DNA of 64,000 nucleotides from Acidiferrum sp963764675. Its GTDB lineage: Bacteria > Acidobacteriota > Terriglobia > Acidiferrales > UBA7541. Below, in pieces: positions 1 through 8,215 of the stretch; the first letter of the stretch is position 1; each line of letters opens with the position of its first letter. A model generated the notes under the pieces. That model was not told where the DNA came from. It searched no databases and saw nothing but the letters and a program-made list of their open reading frames with translations. The DNA lies in contig CAVXTQ010000007.1 of the NCBI GenBank assembly GCA_963764675.1, positions 372,001 to 436,000 of the forward strand. Reading direction: 5' to 3'. Position numbers and translations under genes: made by a program.

Positions 1-1583
1 TGAAATACTCAGTGGACCGCCTGATTCTAGCTTTCGCTTTATCGTTCGGTCTCCTGGCCGCCGCATGCGGCGGTGGGGGTGGCACCATTACCCCCACACC
101 AGCGCCGACACCCACTTCCGGTCCTTTTTCCGCTTCCAGCCTAAACGGCACGTATGCCTTTGAGATGACTGGTTCAGATTCGGCAGGTTTCTTCACGCGC
201 ATTGGCAGCTTCGCGGCCAACGGTTCGGGCACGATAACGGGGGGAGTGAACGATCTCAATAGCGGCTTGGTCCCCGGAGTCGCAACTCTGGCGCTTAGCA
301 GCAGTTCTTACACAATGCAGTCCAACGGTAAGGGAACGCTGACCCTGATCGATCAGGCGGAAACCCTGCAATTTAGCATCGTCATGACCTCGGCGACCGA
401 CGGACTGCTCACAGAGATCGACGGCAACGCCACGGGTAGCGGCAATTTTACGGTACAGGACACCACTACGTTTGCCTCCTTTCCCAACAACATTAGCGGT
501 CCTTATGTTTTCGATTTTACTGGCGTGGATCCGAGCTCAACCGGCGAATCGTTAGTCGGCCGATTCACTGGAAATAGCGGCGGGGGCATCAGCAGCGGCG
601 TCGTAGACATCAATGACGACTTCACGTCGCTCGGCCAGGAGTTGATCACCAACGCTAGCTTTATCCTTGATACCAGCAACGGCCCGACTTCTGGCCGCGG
701 AGCCGTGGCCTTCACGATTGGTGGAAACGCGCTGAATTTCGTTACTTACTTGGTGAGCGCCAACCACGTCAGACTGATGCGGACTGATTACCCCGCTGCC
801 AGCATCGGTGATGCGGTCGCCCAGACTGGCACGATCCCGACCACCGCGAGCGGTTTAACTGGAAACTTTGTGTTTTCAGTTGGGGGGCAGAGCCTTTCGG
901 GCGGCGACGCTCGCGCCGGAAGATTCAGCTTATCTGGCGGTGTGGTGAGCAGCATTCAAATGGACGACGACGATTCCAGCGCCAGCGGGTCCGGCAACAG
1001 CAATCCCAGTCAGGTCCCCAAAGGGACGATTAGCGCGGCGGCTTACACAGTTGACTCCACGGGCGACGGCCGAGGAACCATATCGTTCACGGACTCCAGC
1101 CTGGGAACTTTCTCATTTATCTTTTATCTCATCTCCCCAACTCAGGCATTCATCCAGGACGTCAGCGCCGGAGTGACATCCGATGGATCGATGCAAGCGC
1201 AGGCTACCGGCCCCTTTACCGCTTCCACGGCGGCGGGCAACTGGGCCTTCAACTGGAGCGGCGAAAGCGTCAATTCAAAGACCGGGGGATTTGGTGAGGA
1301 AGATTTCCTAGGACAATACACGCTCGCCAGTTCTGGCAGCATTACCGGGGCGGTGGATTTCACTGAGGTCTCGGCGAGCAGCGTGGTGACCAACGATGCT
1401 TTCACCGGTACACTGACAGCCACCGGGGACGGCACCGGACGGAATCCCTACAAGATCGTCTTGGGCACGTCGCCATCCACCACGCTGAATTTCAGCGCCT
1501 ACTTCATTGATGCGAACACCATCTTCGTTGTGGGCACGGACACGCACCGAATCATCGCGGGCACGCTGGTGCGCAATTTCTGA
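1..1583 (+). CDS. Repeat-containing lipoprotein (5' end at window edge)
   Basis: The first in-window start is GTG at 12. The frame is open to the edge, and codons 3-11 read Lys-Tyr-Ser. Bases 1-2 are TG, so an A just outside the window would make an ATG giving MKYSV before the hydrophobic stretch; that is the likelier start. A lipobox LAAAC follows the hydrophobic core, then a Gly run and a Thr/Pro linker, so the protein is probably lipid-anchored at the cell surface or in the periplasm. The mature part is built of about four similar units of roughly 115 residues. Each begins like GTYAFEMTG, GPYVFDFTG, GNFVFSVGG or GNWAFNWSG, followed by a Gly/Ser beta-rich segment. An acidic patch (DDDDSS) lies in the third unit. 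No enzymatic motif is visible; the function is unknown. Similar repeat lipoproteins are common in acidobacteria. Confidence 0.75.
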   Translation, partial: KYSVDRLILAFALSFGLLAAACGGGGGTITPTPAPTPTSGPFSASSLNGTYAFEMTGSDSAGFFTRIGSFAANGSGTITGGVNDLNSGLVPGVATLALSSSSYTMQSNGKGTLTLIDQAETLQFSIVMTSATDGLLTEIDGNATGSGNFTVQDTTTFASFPNNISGPYVFDFTGVDPSSTGESLVGRFTGNSGGGISSGVVDINDDFTSLGQELITNASFILDTSNGPTSGRGAVAFTIGGNALNFVTYLVSANHVRLMRTDYPAASIGDAVAQTGTIPTTASGLTGNFVFSVGGQSLSGGDARAGRFSLSGGVVSSIQMDDDDSSASGSGNSNPSQVPKGTISAAAYTVDSTGDGRGTISFTDSSLGTFSFIFYLISPTQAFIQDVSAGVTSDGSMQAQATGPFTASTAAGNWAFNWSGESVNSKTGGFGEEDFLGQYTLASSGSITGAVDFTEVSASSVVTNDAFTGTLTATGDGTGRNPYKIVLGTSPSTTLNFSAYFIDANTIFVVGTDTHRIIAGTLVRNF

Positions 1584-1605
1584 GGTGAGATGGGGTAGAT
1601 AACGG

Positions 1606-1644
1606 GAAGCCGCTCGGCCTAGGTTGGCCGGGCGGTTTCATTTT
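1606..1644. terminator. Bidirectional intrinsic terminator between lipoprotein gene and kdsB
   Basis: Bases 1606-1619 pair with 1626-1639 over 14 positions, two of them G-U, around the loop TAGGTT. An ATTTT tract follows on the plus strand. The kdsB stop codon lies inside the hairpin. The genes on either side converge, so one hairpin can serve both. Confidence 0.7.
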
Positions 1645-2377
1645 GGAGCAGCTTTTCCACCCGGGCGACGTCTTCGGGGACGTCAACGCTAACGGCGTCG
1701 TGCTCAACCTCAGCCACACGGATCTTCACGCCGTTTTCCATCCAGCGCAGTTGTTCCAGCTGCTCGATGCGCTCGAGCTCCCCTTGCGGCAGCGTGGGGT
1801 ATTCCAGCAAAGCCTCGCGCTGGAACACATACAAGCCCAGGTGCTTTAAGTGGCGCACCTGAATCTTGCTGGCGGTATCGCGCACCCAGGGGATGGGCGC
1901 GCGAGAGAAGTACAGCGCATTGCCGTCGAAATCGAGCACCGTTTTCACCACGTTGGGGTCCATGATGTCGGCCGGCGTCTTGATGGGGGTCGCCACCGTT
2001 GCGACGTCCGCATACGGCTCTTCGAGAAGGGCGTTGACGGCGGTATCGACCGCCACGGGATCGAGCAGCGGCTCGTCGCCCTGCACATTGACGAATACGT
2101 CGCCATCGACGTGTGCGGCGACCTCGGCGACGCGCTCGGTGCCCGTGCGATGGTCCGGCCGGGTCATGCGGGCCTCGCCGCCAAACGCCTCCACCGCCAG
2201 GCGGATGCGGTCATCGTCGGTGGCCACAATCACGCGGCTGGCGGTCTTCGCCAGCTTGGCGCGCTCGTAGACGCGCTGGATCATGGGTTTGCCGGCAAGC
2301 TGGACCAGCGGCTTGCCGGGGAGGCGCGTGGCGCCGTAGCGCGCCGGTATTACCACTACTACCTTACCCAAACTCAT
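1619..2377 (-). CDS. kdsB: 3-deoxy-manno-octulosonate cytidylyltransferase (CMP-KDO synthetase)
   Basis: KdsB activates KDO with CTP to give CMP-KDO for lipid A inner-core assembly in the cytosol, so the cell makes KDO-containing LPS. The N-terminal nucleotide-binding segment VIPARYGATRLPGKPL is characteristic. It is followed by ATDD, the VQGDEPLL motif and FSRAPIPW, all typical of the family. I start at ATG 2377 (MSLGK) because a GAGGA ribosome site lies just upstream; the frame could extend eight residues to 2401. The resulting 252 residues match the usual length. The gene converges on the preceding lipoprotein gene and is divergent from the VWA genes. Confidence 0.95.
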   Translation of the reverse strand: MSLGKVVVVIPARYGATRLPGKPLVQLAGKPMIQRVYERAKLAKTASRVIVATDDDRIRLAVEAFGGEARMTRPDHRTGTERVAEVAAHVDGDVFVNVQGDEPLLDPVAVDTAVNALLEEPYADVATVATPIKTPADIMDPNVVKTVLDFDGNALYFSRAPIPWVRDTASKIQVRHLKHLGLYVFQREALLEYPTLPQGELERIEQLEQLRWMENGVKIRVAEVEHDAVSVDVPEDVARVEKLLQNETARPT

Positions 2378-2413
2378 AGCCGTCCTCGCTCTGGGTTCCA
2401 ACGAACCAGGTTA

Positions 2414-2428
2414 TTTGACAGCGTCAAA
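2414..2428. promoter_or_regulatory. Inverted repeat upstream of kdsB, possible operator
   Basis: TTTGAC at 2414-2419 and GTCAAA at 2423-2428 are perfect 6-base arms around AGC, 37 nt upstream of the kdsB start. It could be an operator. The assignment rests on symmetry and position only. Confidence 0.25.
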
Positions 2429-2549
2429 ATACAGCATTTGGCGGATGCTACCACATGAGCTTATGTCATCCGAGTTGGGCCCGGATCCGTAAAGCCTAAG
2501 TAGTTGACAAAGGTTTGACAAAAACTCGGGTAGTAGTACGTAATTGACC

Positions 2550-2577
2550 TTGAATTGCGGATCACGAGTGGTATTAT
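2550..2577 (+). promoter_or_regulatory. Candidate sigma-70 promoter for the VWA gene pair
   Basis: TTGAAT (2550-2555) and TATTAT (2572-2577) are spaced by 16 nt, about 60 nt before the GTG start at 2638. Two extra TTGACA hexamers occur at 2504-2509 and 2515-2520, eleven bases apart. They have no convincing -10 partner and may be an activator site or unused -35 elements. Confidence 0.45.
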
Positions 2578-2637
2578 CCGCTTAGTTCCTGAACCGCGCG
2601 GCCGTCCCGGCAGGCCAGGGATCTTTGGGAGAGAGCC

Positions 2638-3684
2638 GTGAAGCGCGAGGTGGCTCAGATTCGCGTTTTGACCCGTTTGTTCGTTAGTTTTTTGCTCGTT
2701 TTTGTGGTTCTTCCGCTGTATGCCATCCCTGCCGCGGCGCAATCCCTAACGCCCACCTCCGACGACAATAAGCCCAAGGAAGAAGCTAAGCTCAAGGACG
2801 ACGTCAAGAAAGATACGCCGGGTATGCGTCTGAAACCCGCCGTGGGCTTGCACATGGACGTGGACATGGCGCTGGTCAACGTCACCGTCACCGACCCTTA
2901 CAACCGCCTGGTGACCGGCCTCGATCCCGACAATTTCCGCGTTTTTGAAGACAACATCGAGCAGGAAGTCGTCACCTTTTCCTCGGAAGACGTGCCCATC
3001 TCCATCGGTGTGATTTTCGACTTCAGCGGCAGCATGGCCAATAAGATCGGCAAAGCCCGCGAAGCCGCCGTGGAGTTTTTCAAGACTGCCAATCCGCAGG
3101 ACGAGTTTTTCCTGGTCAGCTTCAACGAGCGCGCCGAACTGACCAGCGCCTTCACCAACAGCGTCGAAGACCTGCAAAGCCGCATGATGCTGACTGCGCC
3201 CAAGGGGCGCACCGCGCTTCTCGACGCCATCTATCTTGGGCTGAGCCAGATGAGGGGTGCACGCAACGGCAAGCGTGCCTTGCTCATCCTATCCGATGGA
3301 GGCGATAATCATAGCCGGTACAACGAGAGCGACATCAAGCGGCTGGTGAAGGAAGCCGATACGCAGTTGTACGCGATCGGGATTTTTGACCCACTGGGAT
3401 ATCGCAACCGGACTCCCGAAGAACTCAACGGCCCCTCCCTGTTGAGCGAAGTAACGGAGATGACCGGTGGCCGCGTCTTCGCGGTGGAAAATCTGAACGA
3501 GTTGCCGGACATCGCTTCAAAGATCGGCATGGAGCTGCGAAATCAATATGTCCTGGGATACCGGCCAAGCAACAAGGCGCACGATGCCCGCTGGAGGAAG
3601 ATCAAGATCAAGCTGCGCGCTCCCAAAGGGCTTCCTCCGCTCAACGTCTACTCGAAGACGGGTTACTACGCACCCAGCCACTAG
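2638..3684 (+). CDS. Secreted VWA-domain protein (VWFA-related, acidobacterial type), copy 1
   Basis: The 348-residue protein has a signal peptide ending near AIPAAAQS, a charged Lys/Asp linker, and one von Willebrand factor A domain. The metal-ion-dependent adhesion site is visible as DFSGS near residue 130, with the later GRTALLDAI and LSDGGDN segments. The C-terminus (LRNQYVLGYRP to TGYYAP) is typical of the acidobacterial VWFA-related family, whose function is not established. Such domains usually bind protein partners through a bound divalent cation. The GTG start at 2638 follows a strong GGGAGAGAG ribosome site. A paralog follows 25 nt downstream, so the pair is probably co-transcribed. 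Confidence 0.85.
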   Translation: MKREVAQIRVLTRLFVSFLLVFVVLPLYAIPAAAQSLTPTSDDNKPKEEAKLKDDVKKDTPGMRLKPAVGLHMDVDMALVNVTVTDPYNRLVTGLDPDNFRVFEDNIEQEVVTFSSEDVPISIGVIFDFSGSMANKIGKAREAAVEFFKTANPQDEFFLVSFNERAELTSAFTNSVEDLQSRMMLTAPKGRTALLDAIYLGLSQMRGARNGKRALLILSDGGDNHSRYNESDIKRLVKEADTQLYAIGIFDPLGYRNRTPEELNGPSLLSEVTEMTGGRVFAVENLNELPDIASKIGMELRNQYVLGYRPSNKAHDARWRKIKIKLRAPKGLPPLNVYSKTGYYAPSH

Positions 3685-3709
3685 ACTCTCGCCCGCTTCC
3701 TTGCTCCGG

Positions 3710-4693
3710 ATGCTGCTGTCTTTGTCCGTCCTTTGTGCGCTTGTGTTCGTTTTTCCTGCCGCGGCGCAAATACCCGTTCCGAATTCGCAGCCTCTCCCGC
3801 CCGGTCAGGATCCCAATTCCGGTAGACAAGACCCTAAGATTCGCGTTGACGTCAACCTGGTGGTGTTGCACACCACGGTTCTTGACGATCGCGGGCGCTT
3901 CGCTGACGGCCTGAAAGAAGAGAACTTCCGCGTTCTCGAAGACAAGGCCGAGCAGAAGCTATCGGTGTTCAAGCGCGAAGATATTCCCGTAAGCATGGGG
4001 CTGGTGATCGACAACAGCGGCAGCATGCGCGACAAGCGACCGCGCGTGAACGCCGCGGCAATCACTCTGGTGGAAGCCAGCAATAAGCAGGACGAGGCCT
4101 TTGTCGTCAACTTTAACGACGATTTTTACCTCGATCTCGATAAGGACTTCACCAACAGCATTCCGGAGCTGAAGGAAGCGCTCGAGCGCATCGACTCCCG
4201 CGGCAGCACCGCGCTCTATGACGCCATCATTGGCTCGCTCGATCACGTCAAGAAAGGCGCCAAGGACAAGAAGGTTCTGCTGGTGGTCACCGACGGCGAA
4301 GACAATACCAGCCACAATTCGCTCGAGAAGACGATCAAGGAAATTCAGAAGACCGATACCGTCATCTATACGATCGGCCTGCTGAGCGAAGAGAGCAAGA
4401 AAAACGCCAAGCGAGCGCGGAGAGCTTTGGAAGAAATCTCCAAGGCCTCGGGCGGGCTGGCCTTCTTCCCGGAAAACGTCGCGGACGTGAAGGACATTTG
4501 CGAGAACGTCGCCCACGACATCCGCAACCAGTACACTTTGGCTTACTACCCCACGAACACAAAACGCGACGGCACGTTCCGCACCGTGCAGGTGGATGTC
4601 ATCCCGCCGCGCGGCCGCGGCAAGCTGACCGCCCGCACCCGCAACGGCTACTACGCTCCCGGCAGCCCTGGCGGCGCAAGCTCCGGCAACTAG
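3710..4693 (+). CDS. Secreted VWA-domain protein (VWFA-related, acidobacterial type), copy 2
   Basis: This is a paralog of the preceding gene with the same plan: signal peptide ending PAAAQ, then a VWA domain with DNSGS as the adhesion-site motif, GSTALYDAI, VTDGEDN and the closing NQYTLAYYP and NGYYAPG segments. The frame is open back to 3548 inside the upstream gene, but residues before the signal peptide look like out-of-frame translation. I place the start at ATG 3710; TTG 3701 would add Leu-Leu-Arg and supply a positive charge. No clear ribosome site is present, so translation may be coupled to the upstream gene. Confidence 0.8.
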   Translation: MLLSLSVLCALVFVFPAAAQIPVPNSQPLPPGQDPNSGRQDPKIRVDVNLVVLHTTVLDDRGRFADGLKEENFRVLEDKAEQKLSVFKREDIPVSMGLVIDNSGSMRDKRPRVNAAAITLVEASNKQDEAFVVNFNDDFYLDLDKDFTNSIPELKEALERIDSRGSTALYDAIIGSLDHVKKGAKDKKVLLVVTDGEDNTSHNSLEKTIKEIQKTDTVIYTIGLLSEESKKNAKRARRALEEISKASGGLAFFPENVADVKDICENVAHDIRNQYTLAYYPTNTKRDGTFRTVQVDVIPPRGRGKLTARTRNGYYAPGSPGGASSGN

Positions 4694-4832
4694 CCGGACG
4701 TCTCACGCAAGAAAACTTCTTGGCAGACGAGTTATCGCGTTAGGCCCACAGGTGGCCATGGCGGATTATTTGTCGTCTGCGGATTTCCCGGTCTATCATC
4801 AAAATGAAGGCGAAAAATGCTCAGGCGTCTTT

Positions 4833-5526
4833 TCAAAGCTTCTGCTTACACTGCATGGAGGTGTCATCTTCCTTCATGCGCGCGTCGTAGAGCAGGACGG
4901 GAACTCTGCCTTTATTGAAGAAATATGGCCATAGCTCAGGGTCGAAAATCTTGAAGACAAAAAGCTCATCGTAGTCGTATTGTGCTCTGCTGCTTAGCGT
5001 CTTGAATCTGAAACGGTAGATTTGAGAGATATCAATCTTTGCGATTTGAATGCTGCGATGGGCGTTGAGCAGAGTCGCGCTGGTGTCTTGCACATCCAGC
5101 AACTGTCCTTGGTGCGTTGTTCTGTCTTGCATCAGGATCTGCATTTCGGCGCCGCCTTTCGAGTTGTGAGGAAGATGTTTCACATCAAACCATGAACTCC
5201 TGCCGCTGTAGATGATTCCGGCTGACCAAGTCATTTGTTCGCCGAAGCTTGTCTCCTCGCCGAAACGAAGTAAGTCTTGTCTCGCGATGCTCACATCTGT
5301 TCCGTCCGGGCGTTTTAGTGTGACGGCCTGCTTCGTCGCGGCAATTATTCTTCCATCTGCGCAATGCAATTCGTCGGTGACAAACCCGTAGTTCCTATGA
5401 CGGTTCGCTTGCATGACGTTCTGCCACTGGTCATCATGAATTTGTTGGGGGGGCGTTCGCCGGAAACAAGGCGGTTCCGCTGATCAGCATTATCGCTACG
5501 CTGACGGTCCTTCGTACTGGATTCAC
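4833..5526 (-). CDS. Exported hypothetical protein, frame broken at a G7 run
   Basis: The intact frame 4833-5414 (193 aa) lacks a signal peptide. Reading leftward from GTG 5526, which has an AAGGGG ribosome site five bases upstream, a different frame encodes MNPVRRTVSVAIML followed by ISGTALFPANA, a classic signal peptide ending in an Ala-X-Ala site. It meets the run of seven G (5447-5453 on the plus strand) and then stops. Removing one base from the run joins the signal peptide to APPQQIHDDQW and the long frame, giving about 230 residues. The mature part has two similar segments of about 35 residues (GRIIAATKQAVTLKRPDG and QGQLLDVQDTSATLLNAH), each with short strands like a small beta-barrel. 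The family is not recognised. The break is either a sequencing indel or a real slippage site. Confidence 0.6.
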
Positions 5527-5780
5527 ATTTTCCCCTTGACCAGACAGAGGACTTCTAGAATAACCAAACGCAATAATAACGCCATTGCAACCGCTAGCAT
5601 CGTTAATGGATTGAGAGAGTTAGCGAGGCGCGGACCGGAGTCCCAATGGGAATAAGCAAGGAATGGCTTTCATTGTCGCCATAGGCCGACATTAGCAGCG
5701 CTCAATCAAAGCAGCTCATCCGCCTGACCCAGTCCTTGGCAGCGCCGCCTTTAACCGCCAGTTCGTCGGTTTTGTAGCGG

Positions 5781-5796
5781 CCGCCCTCCGGGGCGG
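5781..5796 (-). terminator. Weak stem-loop downstream of deoB
   Basis: CCGCCC and GGGCGG form a 6-bp stem with a 4-base loop about 15 nt after the deoB stop. No U-tract follows on the minus strand, so this is only a weak terminator candidate. The rest of 5527-5811 shows no gene or recognisable element. Confidence 0.25.
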
Positions 5797-5811
5797 TCGG
5801 TCGTGCGACCT

Positions 5812-7011
5812 TTATCGAGCGGACTGCGCTGACGGTTTGCAAATCTCGCGCAGGAAGCTCCTTCCGTGGGGAATAGCTCCGCCGAAGTTTTCAGCGATGG
5901 TTTGGCCCATGTCGGCGAGCGTGTCGCGGATGCCCAGAGCAACGCCCGCGCCACGTTGCGGCGAGTAGGCGAGGATCGGCACGTACTCGCGCGAGTGATC
6001 TGTCGTCTCCCAACGCGGATCGGGATCGCAGCCGTGGTCGGCGGTGATGATCAGCAGGTCGGAGCTGCCGAGCCGCGGCAGGAAATCGTTTAGCATGCCG
6101 TCGTACTCTTCAAGCGATTTTGCGAAGCCCTCCACGTCTTTGCGATGGCCGTAGAGCATGTCGAAATCGACCAGGTTGCAAAAGATAAGCCCATTCTTGC
6201 GCTCGGCAACGGCCGCGGTGAGCTTTTCCATGCCATCGATATTGTTTTTCGTCGTGACGTAGTCCTTTACGCCACGGCCGTTGTAGATGTCGTGGATTTT
6301 GCCGATGCCGAACACCGGCACCGAACGATCCGCCAGCACGTCCAGCAGCATGGGCTTCGGTGGGTCAACGGCATAGTCATGCCGGCGAGGCGTGCGGACA
6401 AAATTGCCTGGCGAACCGGTAAACGGCCGCGCGATCACGCGGCCCACCCGGTGCGGTCCATCCAGCAGCTTTCGCGCGATTTCGCACATGCGGTACAGCT
6501 CCGCGATCGGGATCACATCCTCGTGCGTAGCGATCTGAAAAACGCTGTCTCCCGAGGTGTACACGATTGGCTTGCCGGTGCGCACGTGTTCTTCGCCCAG
6601 TTCTTTGATGATTTCGGTGCCGGAAGCGGGCTTGTTGCCGATGGTCGCGCGCCCGATCTGGCGTTCGAACTCGTCGATGATCTCGCGCGGGAACCCCTTC
6701 GGATAAACGGGAAACGCCTGATCGAGCCATACTCCGGCCATTTCCCAGTGTCCGGTGGTGGTGTCTTTTCCGGGAGAGCGTGTAGCGCCTTTTCCATAAG
6801 CGCTGGCTGGTGCGGGGGCGGGTTCCAGATGCTTGAGCGGTGCGATATTGGCCAAGCCCAAGCGCACTAAATTCGGAATCTTGAGCGGCCGGGACTCGGC
6901 AATGTGTCCGAGTGTGGTGCGTCCCACGTCGCCATAGTCTGCCGCGTCGGGCAACGGGCCGATTCCCACGCTGTCCAGCACAATCCAAATGACTCGGTCG
7001 AAAGATGGCAT
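5812..7011 (-). CDS. deoB: Phosphopentomutase
   Basis: DeoB interconverts ribose-1-phosphate or deoxyribose-1-phosphate with the 5-phosphates, linking nucleoside salvage to the pentose phosphate pathway in the cytosol. The 399-residue length is standard. It belongs to the alkaline phosphatase superfamily with two Mn ions: the first metal aspartate is in VLDSVGIG, TTLGH holds the phosphorylated Thr region, and ITADHGCDP with TTDHSREYVP supply the other ligands. The cap-domain segments SGDSVFQIA and FTGSPGNFVRTPRRHDY are family hallmarks. An AAGGTGAT ribosome site precedes ATG 7011. No other nucleoside-catabolism gene is adjacent. Confidence 0.96.
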   Translation of the reverse strand: MPSFDRVIWIVLDSVGIGPLPDAADYGDVGRTTLGHIAESRPLKIPNLVRLGLANIAPLKHLEPAPAPASAYGKGATRSPGKDTTTGHWEMAGVWLDQAFPVYPKGFPREIIDEFERQIGRATIGNKPASGTEIIKELGEEHVRTGKPIVYTSGDSVFQIATHEDVIPIAELYRMCEIARKLLDGPHRVGRVIARPFTGSPGNFVRTPRRHDYAVDPPKPMLLDVLADRSVPVFGIGKIHDIYNGRGVKDYVTTKNNIDGMEKLTAAVAERKNGLIFCNLVDFDMLYGHRKDVEGFAKSLEEYDGMLNDFLPRLGSSDLLIITADHGCDPDPRWETTDHSREYVPILAYSPQRGAGVALGIRDTLADMGQTIAENFGGAIPHGRSFLREICKPSAQSAR

Positions 7012-7176
7012 CGGATCACCTTGGCGTGTTTCAGCGGAACTCTAGCACAGCCGCCGGAGCTCGCGTCATTGCCGGGTTTCGAGAATGGCGGTATGCTGCC
7101 CTGCAACAGCGCTCTTCGCGATTGTCAGGAAACATTCTCTCCGACGCGTGCGTACTAAAGAGCAAAGAGGTTCGTG

Positions 7177-8121
7177 ATGGCTCAAAACGAAAGGCCCCCG
7201 CTCGCCGTTCCAATTATTCTGATTGTGGTCGGCGCGCTCTTTTTGTACGCGAACTACCGCCCGTCCTTCTCTCCGTGGGCGATTATGCGAACCTACTGGC
7301 CGCTCATTCTGATCTTCGTCGGCTTGGGTAAGATGTGGGATTCGACGCACCGGGCGCAGGGAAGCGACCCGAACGCACCGCGAGGTTCCTCGGTCGGCGC
7401 AACAATTGCCATACTGGGGTTTGTTTTGGTGTTGGTCGCGCTGTTCTGGCACGGGCGCACCTTTTCGCGCGACGGCCACTTCGCCGCGTCCTCCCTGCGG
7501 CACGAGGTCCAGACCGTTGATCTCCAGAACGCCAAATCGGTCAACGCTTCGGTCCAGGCTGGCGCCGGGCAAGTGAACGTCAGCGGCGGCTCGAGCCACC
7601 TCTTGGACGCCGATTTCAACTTTGCTGATTCCTACTCCAGTCCGAAGGTGGACTACAACGTCGCCTCCGGCGTCGGGCAATTGAGCATCACTCAAGACGG
7701 CGAACACACTCACTTCGGTTCCTCACACAACGAATGGAATCTACGTTTCAGCAATGATGTGCCTTTGGAGTTGAAGATCGATATGGGCGCCGGACAAGGC
7801 CGTCTGCGGCTTCGCGATGTTCCCGTGACGCGCCTCGATCTAAACATGGGCGCCGGACAAATGGATATCGACCTCACTGGCGATCGTAAGAAAGATCTCG
7901 ACGGCGACATCGAGGGTGGCGTGGGGCAGGCGACGATTCGCCTGCCGAAGAGTGTCGGCATGATCGTACATGCCTCCGGCGGAATCGGCGCCGTCGGTGC
8001 CCACGGATTCAAGCACGACGGCGATGAATACACCAACGACGCCTACGGCAAGACGCCTGCGACGATCAACCTGAAGGTACAAGGCGGCGTAGGCGAAGTC
8101 GATCTGATCCTGGAACCCTGA
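7177..8121 (+). CDS. LiaF-like membrane protein with toastrack-type beta domain
   Basis: The protein starts with two or three hydrophobic segments (VPIILIVVGALFLYANY, then WPLILIFVGLG, then ATIAILGFVLVLVAL), as in DUF5668/LiaI-LiaF membrane regions. A long exported beta-rich domain follows, with repeated GAGQ and GVGQ motifs (GAGQVNVSGG, GVGQLSIT, GAGQGRLRLRD, GAGQMDIDLTG, GGVGQATIRL), as in DUF4097/DUF2154 proteins. Relatives sense or respond to cell-envelope stress, but here that role is inferred. ATG 7177 sits six bases after AAAGAGG and is preferred to GTG 7174. No two-component system lies next to it. Confidence 0.7.
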   Translation: MAQNERPPLAVPIILIVVGALFLYANYRPSFSPWAIMRTYWPLILIFVGLGKMWDSTHRAQGSDPNAPRGSSVGATIAILGFVLVLVALFWHGRTFSRDGHFAASSLRHEVQTVDLQNAKSVNASVQAGAGQVNVSGGSSHLLDADFNFADSYSSPKVDYNVASGVGQLSITQDGEHTHFGSSHNEWNLRFSNDVPLELKIDMGAGQGRLRLRDVPVTRLDLNMGAGQMDIDLTGDRKKDLDGDIEGGVGQATIRLPKSVGMIVHASGGIGAVGAHGFKHDGDEYTNDAYGKTPATINLKVQGGVGEVDLILEP

Positions 8122-8141
8122 GCCTCATAGACACGCCCGGT

Positions 8142-8170
8142 TTGCCCTGAAATCGTGCCAGACGTATAAT
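8142..8170 (+). promoter_or_regulatory. Sigma-70 type promoter of uvrA
   Basis: TTGCCC (8142-8147) and a consensus TATAAT (8165-8170) are separated by exactly 17 nt. Transcription would begin about 40 nt before the TTG start of uvrA. I see no SOS-box-like palindrome at the site. Confidence 0.65.
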
Positions 8171-8215
8171 TTAAAGTTTAGGCAGTGATCGTCGAACGCG
8201 CTGTCTGAGCTCCCT

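Noticed and set aside
2504..2520. Tandem TTGACA hexamers as two extra promoters
   Set aside because: Neither has a credible -10 box at 16-18 nt.
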